Source of the DNA: Geminicoccaceae bacterium
Lineage (GTDB): Bacteria; Pseudomonadota; Alphaproteobacteria; Geminicoccales; Geminicoccaceae
Direction of reading: 5' to 3'
DNA: 49,918 nt
NCBI GenBank assembly: GCA_020445645.1
Contig: JAGRGG010000081.1
Span: 11,719-61,636, forward strand
Of this stretch, positions 43,676 through 49,918 are shown one piece after another. The notes beneath the pieces are model-generated. The model saw only the letters and a program-made list of their open reading frames with translations. It was not told the DNA's origin and searched no databases. The position numbers and the translations under genes were made by a program. Within the stretch, counting starts at the first letter, position 1. Each line of letters begins with the position of its first letter.

Positions 43676-44627
43676 CTAATGGGCATGACGTTCGGTGGCG
43701 GGGTGCTCCGCCGGGTTGCGGCCTTCCCAAAACCCCATGGCGAGCAGGATCAGCGTGGTCAGACCACCGGTCATGAGGAGGTCGGTCGCGTAGGCGAAGG
43801 GAACGAGGAGGAGGAGGGCGGCGCTGCCGTCCTTGCCGCTCGTGCCGAAGTAGATCCACCACAGGGCGATGCTGCTCAGGAACGTGGCGAGGAAGGCGAT
43901 CAGGAGCGGCGCGTCCCACGCCCCGCCGTCGGCCAGCGTGGCGCCGGTGACGATGATAACCTCGCCAAGGGCCACGATCACGAACAGCTGGCAGGGCTCG
44001 GCCAGATGCCCGCCCTCGATCGTCCAGTCGCCCGTGCGCGAGCGCCCGAGGCGGGGAAGGGCGAAGCCGACCATCGGCGAGACGTACTCGCACAAGACCG
44101 CGACGGCCCAGAGGAGGACGCGCGCGATCCCGCCCGCGAAGCCGCCGGTGATCCAGAAGGCGACCGAGATGCAGAGCCAGCCGAGCATCCGCCGGAAGTT
44201 CGGGGTCAGCGCGTGGCCGGGGCCGAGGCGCCCCAGGACGATACAGGGTGCGGCCGACCTGGATCAGCGCGTAGCAGCCGGCGAAGACGAGCCCGCGCTC
44301 TCCGAACGCTTCCGGCAGGGCCGACGCCATCAGGAGGCTGACGAGCATGACGGCGAACAGCATCAGCCGGATCGGCGGCGTCTCCGGGTCGAACCAGTTC
44401 GTCACCCAGCAGGTGTATTGACAGACGAGCCGCACTCCGAACCAGAGGATCAGGGTTTCGACGGCGCCGGTGAGGCTCAGGTGGAGGAGGAGGTTGTGCG
44501 AGGGCTGGGTGACGGCGAAGACGTAGACGAGGTCGAAGAAAAGCTCCGCGAAGCTGACGCGCGCCTCGTGCCCGTCCCGCTCGCGGAGAAGGGATCCATG
44601 CCGGTCGCCGCCGGACCCTTCGGCCAT
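43676..44627 (-). pseudogene. ltrA: Low temperature requirement A (LtrA) protein, frameshifted
   Basis: Two frames together make one LtrA-like membrane protein. The first part (from ATG 44627) reads VSFAELFFDLVYVFAVTQPS and ends its similarity at IQVGRTLYR; the second continues with LGRLGPGHALTPNFRRMLGW from 44236, then several helices including FVIVALGEVIIVTGATL. The join needs a one-base shift at about 44237 (one extra or two missing bases). Joined length is about 316 residues, somewhat short for LtrA. It is a pseudogene, a sequencing error, or less likely a programmed shift. LtrA function is poorly known. Confidence 0.8.
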
Positions 44628-44959
44628 GTTCGCCCCCCATGCCGCCCGCCCGTGTCGGCGGGATCGGCCCCATCGACGGGATCGCGCCGATCGTCCGCCG
44701 CCGGGACGGGTAACACGCCGCGCGCGCCGTGTCATATTCCGGCCGTTCGGACAAGACCCCGCTTCCGGGTTGGCCGCCTCCGTCTGGCGAGCGGCGGTTC
44801 AAGCTTCCAGGCCCCGGATCGAGCACGGGACACGCGGGTGGGGCTGGCGGCGGCTTCTTGCCCCACCGCCGCCGAAACCCGCCCCGCCGCAAGACTTACG
44901 AAAAGAAGAAAGGCAAGGCCCAGCGCCAGCGGACGCGAAGCGCGTCCTTCCCTGCACCC
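44628..44959. other. 332-base gap between ltrA and flgL
   Basis: On the minus strand it lies after flgL and before ltrA. It contains the R7 terminator next to flgL; the rest should hold the ltrA promoter. No convincing reading frame or RNA gene is visible. Confidence 0.45.
44900..44947 (-). terminator. flgL terminator, repeat copy R7
   Basis: Read on the minus strand from 13 bases after the flgL stop: GGACGCG-CTT-CGCGTCC (7-bp stem, 3-base loop), then GCTGGCGCTGGGCC and a T-rich tract (TTTCTTCTTTTCG). This is a single, unmirrored half module of the family, and here it has the layout of an ordinary intrinsic terminator. Confidence 0.7.
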
Positions 44960-45853
44960 CTAACGCATGAAGTCGGCGAGCGAGAGGTTGCTGATCCGGC
45001 TGATCGTCAGGTACGCGGCCTCGAGGGTCACGCGGTCCTGGGAGAGCTGGGACATGGCGGTCGGCAGGTCGGTGTCCTCGATGCCGCTCGCCACCTGCCC
45101 GAGGTAGTCGCTCGTCGCGCGCTGGCCGTCGACGATGCCCTCCATCCGCGCCATGGTGGCGCCCACCCGTCCCCGCTGTTGGGCGAGCGACGCGATCTGT
45201 TCGCCGAGCCGGTCGTTCGCGGTGCGCAGGCCGTCGGCGTCGCCCGCCAGATGCGCCGCCTTGGCGTCGGCCAGGGTCTCGAACAGGGCGGCGAACTGAC
45301 CGGCGTTGACGTCGAGGGCGACCTCGGCGTCGCGGTCCATGCGGAGCTTCGTCGGCAAGGCGTCGCCCTTGTAGAACCCGGCCACGTCGGCGGCGCCCGC
45401 GATGGCGGCCGGAAGGTCGACCGGGCGGGTGTCGGTGCGGCTGCCGGCAAACAGATAGCGGTCGCCGAGCTTCGCGTTGAGGGTGCTCGCCACCTCACGC
45501 ATCAGGCCGTCGGCCTCGGCGTCGACCGGGACGAGCGAGCCCGCAGGATCGTTGAGGCGCTGGTTCAGGAGCGACTGCATCCGGATCATCTGGTCGGCGA
45601 CGTGGCCGAGCGCGTCGTCGACCGCCTGGACCCGGGTGAGCGAGACCTCGTTCTGCTTCGTGAGCGTGCCGAGCGAGGCCAGATGCTCTTTCGTGCGCAG
45701 GAGGAGCGCCGCCTGATCGCCGATCTCGGCGTAGCGGTGCGCGCTCTTGCCGGTGGCGATGTCGGTCTGCCGGTCGCGCATCCTCGTCTGCGTACCCTGC
45801 ATGAGGCTCGACAGGCGGGCGTTGAGGGCCGTGTCGCCGGTGCGGACAACCAT
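44960..45853 (-). CDS. flgL: Flagellar hook-associated protein 3 (FlgL)
   Basis: 297-residue flagellin-related junction protein between hook and filament. The N-terminal helices begin near GDTALNARLSSLMQGTQTRM and the C-terminal helix ends SRISNLSLADFMR, the FlgL end-pattern. LGDRYLFAGSRTDTRPV near 130 is the classical FlgL segment that separates it from flagellin. It lies 16 bases after flgK and is the last gene of the operon. Confidence 0.92.
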   Translation of the reverse strand: MVVRTGDTALNARLSSLMQGTQTRMRDRQTDIATGKSAHRYAEIGDQAALLLRTKEHLASLGTLTKQNEVSLTRVQAVDDALGHVADQMIRMQSLLNQRLNDPAGSLVPVDAEADGLMREVASTLNAKLGDRYLFAGSRTDTRPVDLPAAIAGAADVAGFYKGDALPTKLRMDRDAEVALDVNAGQFAALFETLADAKAAHLAGDADGLRTANDRLGEQIASLAQQRGRVGATMARMEGIVDGQRATSDYLGQVASGIEDTDLPTAMSQLSQDRVTLEAAYLTISRISNLSLADFMR

Positions 45854-45869
45854 GGGATGCTCCTTTGCG

Positions 45870-47747
45870 CTACCTGCCGATTTGCAGCAACTGGTCGAAC
45901 AGCTCGCTCGTGATGCTGATCAGGCGGGCGGAGACGCTGTAGGCCTTCTGGTAGAGCTGCAACTTGGCCAGCTCCTCGTCGAGATTGACCCCGGACACGG
46001 CACCCTGGCGAAAGCGCAGGTCTTCCGCGAGCGCGCGGTCGGCGCCCTCCTGGCGGTCCGCCTGGGCGACCCGCGCGGCGTTGACCGAAACCACGTCGGT
46101 CAGGTAGCCGTTCAGGCTCCTGGTGGCAGGCCCGAGCCCGCCGCGGCCGACCGTGGCGATGCCCTCGTCGACCGCCGCCGCCAGCGCCTTCAGCCCGCCG
46201 TTGTCGCCGATCCCGCCGACGACGGGGGCGCCGCCGCTGCGGTCGACCTTGACGCCGGCGAGCAGGGCGGGGTCCGCCTTGATGTCGGCGCGCACGTCGA
46301 GGTCGACCCCCTGCGCCCGCCCCCGCACGACGAGGTCGTTGAGGCCGAGATAGTGGGCCATGCCGTAGGACAGGCCGCGCCCGGCGGCGTCGGTGACGGT
46401 GAACGCGCCGTCGCCGGCGTCGAGCGCCATGCCGTAGGGCTTCCCCGCGCCGTCGAGCCCGAGGTCGATCGAGAAGGTCTCCGTCGCCGCGTCCCAGGCG
46501 GCGCTGCCGAGGCCGCCGAGCCGGGTCGAGATCTCGCCGGCGAGTGCTGCCGGGGTGTTGTAGGTGCCGACGTCGATCGCAAGGTCGGCGGCGACGGCGC
46601 CGGTGGCGTCGACGACGGTGAGGCGGGCTGTGCCGCTCGCGGCGGCGACGGTGCCGGGCACGGGCGTGCCCGAGAGCCGCTGCGGCGGCGGGTAGGGGAC
46701 GGCGTCGTTGTGCGCCCGGTTCAGGGTGTATTCCAGGATGACGCCGGTCTCGATCAACTGGTCGGACAGGCTTGGCAGGACGTCGTCGCGCGCCTCGATG
46801 AGGGCGGCGAGGCGCCCGCCCTTGACCGGGGAGACGATCGTCTGTTCGGCGTCCGGGGTGGCGTCGGCCTGGAGTTCCGGGGTCAAGGCCGCCCGCACGC
46901 CGCCGCTGATAAGGACGGTGCCCGTCTCGGCGGGCTTCGGCCGGCCGGTCGCGGGGTCGAGCTGGTTTTGCGTGTAGATCGAGACGGCGCCGAAGACGGT
47001 GTCGTCCTGCACGACGGGGGCCGGCGTGTAATCCAGGTAGCGCGGCGTGTATTCGAGGAGGGGCTGGCCGTTGCCGGCGTAGACGGCGAGCTTGCCGTCG
47101 TCGATCCAGGCCGTCTTGACGTCGATCTTCTGGGACAGCGAGGTGAGGAGGGCGTCGCGCCGGTCGAGCATTTCGGCGTTCTCGCCGCTCCGGGCCGCTT
47201 CGACGTTGATCTCTTGCAGGCCCTTCACGTCGGCGTTGATCGCGTCGACGGTCTGCTTGATCTCCTGGTCGAAGTCGCGGCGGAACTGGTGGACCGTGGC
47301 GTGGTCCGCCTTCAGCTGCGCCGTCATGTCGGCGACGGCGTCGACGAGGGCGCCGCGGCTGGCGGCCTGCTCCGGGTTGTTGGCGGCCCCTTCGAGCGCC
47401 GCCACCATGGTGCGCAGCTTCGCCGGCAGACCGCGGTCCGCCTCGCCGGGCTCGCCGAAGACGCTGCTGTCGACCCGCTCCAACGCGCCCTTCAGCCGCT
47501 CGCTGCGGCCGAGCATGCTTTCCTGGCGACGCAGCTCGGCGTTGAGGTAGACGTCGGCGGCGCGTTCGGGGTCGCCGCTCGTGACGCCCCTGCCGATCCC
47601 GTCGAGGACGAGGGTGGCGTTCCTGACCTCCTTGCGGCTGAAGCCCTCGGTGTTGGTGTTGGCGATGTTGTTGGCGACGGCCGACAGCGAGCGCTGCGCG
47701 GCGGCGAGGCCGGAGGTCGAGGTGCTGAGGGTGGCCTGGAGCGACAT
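45870..47747 (-). CDS. flgK: Flagellar hook-associated protein 1 (FlgK)
   Basis: 625 residues. The opening LSTSTSGLAAAQRSLSAVAN and IANTNTEGFSRKEV is the flagellar rod/hook N-terminal motif; VSGVNLDEELAKLQLYQKAY with SARLISITSELFDQLLQI closes the protein. FlgK forms the first ring on the hook tip. 6 bases separate it from the FlgN-like gene, whose product is the expected export chaperone. Confidence 0.94.
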   Translation of the reverse strand: MSLQATLSTSTSGLAAAQRSLSAVANNIANTNTEGFSRKEVRNATLVLDGIGRGVTSGDPERAADVYLNAELRRQESMLGRSERLKGALERVDSSVFGEPGEADRGLPAKLRTMVAALEGAANNPEQAASRGALVDAVADMTAQLKADHATVHQFRRDFDQEIKQTVDAINADVKGLQEINVEAARSGENAEMLDRRDALLTSLSQKIDVKTAWIDDGKLAVYAGNGQPLLEYTPRYLDYTPAPVVQDDTVFGAVSIYTQNQLDPATGRPKPAETGTVLISGGVRAALTPELQADATPDAEQTIVSPVKGGRLAALIEARDDVLPSLSDQLIETGVILEYTLNRAHNDAVPYPPPQRLSGTPVPGTVAAASGTARLTVVDATGAVAADLAIDVGTYNTPAALAGEISTRLGGLGSAAWDAATETFSIDLGLDGAGKPYGMALDAGDGAFTVTDAAGRGLSYGMAHYLGLNDLVVRGRAQGVDLDVRADIKADPALLAGVKVDRSGGAPVVGGIGDNGGLKALAAAVDEGIATVGRGGLGPATRSLNGYLTDVVSVNAARVAQADRQEGADRALAEDLRFRQGAVSGVNLDEELAKLQLYQKAYSVSARLISITSELFDQLLQIGR

Positions 47748-47753
47748 GGGGCT

Positions 47754-48170
47754 TCAGATCCGCTGGCTGAAGGTGACGGGGATGACGTGGCCGGCCGGGG
47801 CGGGCGCCTTGCCGTAGCCCCGCGCCGAGAGCGCCACGACGCTCTCGCCCAAGTGGCGCACCACCCCCTCGACGACCTGCCGGGCGGCGCCCAGCGCGCC
47901 GACGTTGGCCTGGATGCGGCCCTGAAGGCGGCGGATGGCGCCTTCGAGAACCTCGCGCGCCTCGATCGGCAGGGCGCCCAGCACGTCGGGCCGCTGCCGC
48001 ATCTGGCGCAGTTCGCGCTCGTAGGCTTCGACGAGGGCCGTCTTCTCGGCCTGAAGCTCGGACAGCTGCTTCAGGCGCATCTGCCGGATGACCGAGGTTT
48101 CACGGTCGAGGGTGTCCTCGAGCCTCTGGATCAGGGCCAGGAGGAGGGACAGGCGTTCCAAAGGGGGCAT
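47754..48170 (-). CDS. flgN: FlgN-like flagellar export chaperone
   Basis: 138-residue protein, mostly helical and coiled-coil-like (LLLALIQRLEDTLDRETSVI, LKQLSELQAEKTALVEAYER), as in FlgN chaperones of FlgK and FlgL. The assignment rests on the fold, the length and the position directly before flgK and flgL more than on strict motifs. Its start ATG shares one base with the flgJ stop (TGATG). Confidence 0.75.
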   Translation of the reverse strand: MPPLERLSLLLALIQRLEDTLDRETSVIRQMRLKQLSELQAEKTALVEAYERELRQMRQRPDVLGALPIEAREVLEGAIRRLQGRIQANVGALGAARQVVEGVVRHLGESVVALSARGYGKAPAPAGHVIPVTFSQRI

Positions 48171-48469
48171 CAGGCGGTCTCCTGCATTCTGAGCATTTCG
48201 CGCAGCACCGCGTCCGCGATGCCGATGCCGCCGCTGCGGCTGATAAGCTTGGCGTATTCCTGCTGCAACATGCTGCCGAACGGGTTGTCGTCGCCGGCAC
48301 CGAGGCCGTTCGTGCCGTCGAGCCCGGCGCCCATCCCGTTCAGGATCTGGGCGAGGAAGACCGACTCGAACTCCTCGGCGGCCTCGCGGAGACGGTCCGG
48401 GCGCTCGCCCTTCGTCGGCGGGGCCGCCCTGCCGAAAGGCGTCGCGGTGGCAAGCGGGGTTCCCTGCAT
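48170..48469 (-). CDS. flgJ: Rod-binding protein, FlgJ N-terminal domain only
   Basis: 99 residues with the rod-binding motif LREAAEEFESVFLAQILNGM (28-47) and SMLQQEYAKLISRSGGIGIA (66-85). The muramidase domain of enteric FlgJ is missing, as is usual in alphaproteobacteria, where a separate hydrolase does that task. It starts one base after the flgI stop. Confidence 0.9.
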   Translation of the reverse strand: MQGTPLATATPFGRAAPPTKGERPDRLREAAEEFESVFLAQILNGMGAGLDGTNGLGAGDDNPFGSMLQQEYAKLISRSGGIGIADAVLREMLRMQETA

Positions 48470-48470
48470 C

Positions 48471-49571
48471 TCACATCACCTCGATCTCGGCCTGAAGCGC
48501 GCCCGCCGCCTTGATCGCCTGGATGATGCCGATCATGTCGCGCGGGCCGACGCCGAGCGCGTTGAGGCCGGCGACGAGTTCGTCGAGGGTGGCGCCGGTC
48601 TTGAGGACGACGAGCTTCCTGTCGCTGCCGTCGTCGACCTGGACGTTCGTGCGCGGCTCCACCGCCGTCACCCCGTCGGAAAAGGGGTTCGGCTGGACCA
48701 CGTTCGGCTGCTCCGTCACCTTGACGGTGAGGTTGCCCTGCGCCACCGCGACCCGGCTGATGCGCACGTTCTCGCCCATGACGATGATGCCCGAGCTTTC
48801 GTCGATGACGATCCGGGCGGACGTGTCGGGCTCGACCCGCAGCTGCTCGATCTCGGTGAGGAGGCGGGTCGCGGCACCCGTGTAGGCGCCCGGGATGGCG
48901 ACGGCGACGGTGGCGGGGTCGATCGCCCGGGCGGCGTCGAGGCCGAGGCGCTCGTTGACGGCGGCGGCGACGCGCCCGGCCGTCGTCAGGTCCGGGTTGC
49001 GCAAGGAGAGGTGGAGCTGGCCCACGTCGTCGAGGACGAAGTCGACCTCGCGCTCGACGATGGCGCCGGCCGGGACCCTCGCCCCCGTTGGCACGCCGCG
49101 GGTGATCTTCTCGGCCTGCCCCGACGCCTCGAACCCGCCGACGACGAGGGCGCCCTGCGCCACGGCGTAGACCTCGCCGTCGGCGCCGACGAGGGGGGTG
49201 ACGAGGAGCGTGCCGCCGAGGAGCGACTTCGCGTCGCCGAGCGCGCTCACCTGCACGTCGATGCGCCCCCCCTGGCGGGCGAAGGGGGGCAGGGTCGCCG
49301 TCACCATGACGGCGGCGACGTTGCGGGTGTTCAGGTTGTTGCCGCGCGTGCTGACGCCGAGGCGCTCCAGCATGGCGACGAGGCTCTCCTGGGTGAAGAC
49401 GGCGTTGCGCAGGCCGTCGCCCGTGCCGTTCAGCCCGACGACGAGGCCGTAGCCGACGAGCATGTTCTCGCGGATGCCCTCGAAGTCGGCGATGTCCTTG
49501 ATCCGCACCGAGGCCGAGGCCGGGGCAAGCGGGAGGAGGAGGGCGAGGATCAGGACGAACACGAACCGCAT
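48471..49571 (-). CDS. flgI: Flagellar P-ring protein FlgI
   Basis: 366-residue periplasmic protein forming the P ring in the peptidoglycan layer. Signal peptide MRFVFVLILALLLPLAPASA, then VRIKDIADFEGIRENMLVGY and GLVVGLNGTGD, the family opening. The C-terminus has TLDELVAGLNALGVGPRDMI. The open frame extends 66 codons further upstream, but the signal peptide fixes ATG 49569-49571. First gene of flgI-flgJ-flgN-flgK-flgL, behind a sigma-54 promoter. Confidence 0.95.
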   Translation of the reverse strand: MRFVFVLILALLLPLAPASASVRIKDIADFEGIRENMLVGYGLVVGLNGTGDGLRNAVFTQESLVAMLERLGVSTRGNNLNTRNVAAVMVTATLPPFARQGGRIDVQVSALGDAKSLLGGTLLVTPLVGADGEVYAVAQGALVVGGFEASGQAEKITRGVPTGARVPAGAIVEREVDFVLDDVGQLHLSLRNPDLTTAGRVAAAVNERLGLDAARAIDPATVAVAIPGAYTGAATRLLTEIEQLRVEPDTSARIVIDESSGIIVMGENVRISRVAVAQGNLTVKVTEQPNVVQPNPFSDGVTAVEPRTNVQVDDGSDRKLVVLKTGATLDELVAGLNALGVGPRDMIGIIQAIKAAGALQAEIEVM

Positions 49572-49629
49572 GGGCAAACTCGCAAGAGGATCGAGGACGG
49601 CCGGGCAGGCCATGAAGCGAGCCGTACAG

Positions 49630-49645
49630 TGCAATCGACGTGCCA
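49630..49645 (-). promoter_or_regulatory. Sigma-54 promoter of the flgI operon
   Basis: On the minus strand TGGCACG-N4-TTGCA, with GG and GC ten bases apart: an essentially consensus -24/-12 element. Predicted start near 49618, giving a leader of about 47 bases to flgI. Fits the late, RpoN-dependent flagellar class of alphaproteobacteria. Confidence 0.85.
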
Positions 49646-49740
49646 AGAGTTTGCGACGGCGGTTTTTCAGGCCTTGGCCGACCGCGCGACCCGGCAAGGT
49701 TCGCCGCACCCGGCAAGTTTTTCCCGGTTGGACGAGGCCG

Positions 49741-49755
49741 TTTACCTTCCGTTCA
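49741..49755 (+). promoter_or_regulatory. Candidate CtrA site in front of fliX
   Basis: TTTA-N7-TTCA, each half one base from the TTAA-N7-TTAA CtrA consensus, 60 bases before the fliX ATG. Caulobacter fliX is CtrA-controlled, which makes the position sensible; the match itself is modest. Confidence 0.35.
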
Positions 49756-49814
49756 GGTGCGTGCGGCATAAAGGGGCCGAGCAGCGCAGCGCGAGATGGG
49801 CCGAAGGCACAAGA

Positions 49815-49918
49815 ATGCGGATCACAGGAGACACCGGACCAAGACGGATCGCGGGACGGCCGGGGGTCGGCCGCAGCACGGCGGCGGACGGCGGGCGCGC
49901 CGGAGAGGCCGCGCGCGC
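49815..49918 (+). CDS. fliX: Flagellar assembly regulator FliX (partial, runs off the right edge)
   Basis: Only the first 34 codons are inside the window (MRITGDTGPRRIAGRPGVG...). MRITG-P followed by a basic, disordered stretch is the usual FliX opening. FliX links flagellar basal-body assembly to FlbD/sigma-54 activity. GAAGG lies 7 bases before the ATG. The divergent flgI-fliX arrangement is as in Caulobacter. The assignment relies on few residues plus context. Confidence 0.7.
   Translation, partial: MRITGDTGPRRIAGRPGVGRSTAADGGRAGEAAR

Noticed and set aside
44960-45853. Flagellin (FliC) instead of FlgL
   Set aside because: The LGDRYLFAGSRTDTRPV segment, size and position right after flgK are characteristic of FlgL.

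Overview
The window is a very GC-rich (by eye near 70%) chromosomal segment of an alphaproteobacterium. Evidence: the right edge carries the start of fliX, a flagellar regulator found in Alphaproteobacteria, divergent from flgI. The dnaB-alr / radA-cvpA-purF housekeeping order, FlgJ as a stand-alone rod-binding domain, a ROSE-type leader on an hsp20 gene and a CfaS-type cyclopropane synthase also fit. I recognise no tRNA, rRNA, transposase, phage gene or CRISPR array. It reads as ordinary, densely packed chromosome with many 1-4 bp start/stop overlaps.

Layout. 1-5.3 kb (minus): a TAXI-type TRAP transporter (binding protein, fused permease, DUF1850 protein) followed by preT and preA for reductive pyrimidine breakdown. 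5.4-9.7 kb (plus): a Tat-exported PaoABC-type molybdenum aldehyde oxidoreductase and a DUF427 protein. 9.8-11.8 kb (minus): ActP-type acetate symporter with its DUF485 partner. 12-18.2 kb: CorA, an agmatinase-family ureohydrolase, FmdB-type zinc ribbon, a secreted unknown, an FAH-family enzyme, an FMN reductase, a CBS protein and TenA. 18.3-22.6 kb: MATE exporter, heat-shock Hsp20 with an RNA thermometer, and a GAF-PAS-GGDEF-EAL protein. 22.7-28.1 kb (plus): puuD, puuA, a putrescine-type aminotransferase and an SLC13-like permease. 28.4-39.4 kb: SDR, purF, cvpA, radA (minus), modABC (plus), then mlaF, mlaE, alr and dnaB (minus). 39.7-44.6 kb: a subtilisin-like lipoprotein, cyclopropane synthase and a frameshifted ltrA. 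45-49.9 kb: flgI-flgJ-flgN-flgK-flgL behind a clear sigma-54 promoter, with fliX divergent.

Connections. The ureohydrolase could make putrescine that PuuA, PuuD and the aminotransferase would consume. ModABC would supply molybdate for the Pao enzyme. The TRAP genes may import a substrate for PreTA, although a hairpin separates them.

The most unusual structure is a dispersed palindromic repeat built around a GCG-TTC-GCG mini-hairpin. It has about eight copies in 50 kb, nearly every one within 0-60 bases of a stop codon, and looks like a lineage-specific family of transcription terminators. One copy has grown into a roughly 149-base near-perfect inverted repeat between puuA and the aminotransferase. 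In another, the stop codons of two convergent genes form part of the stem.
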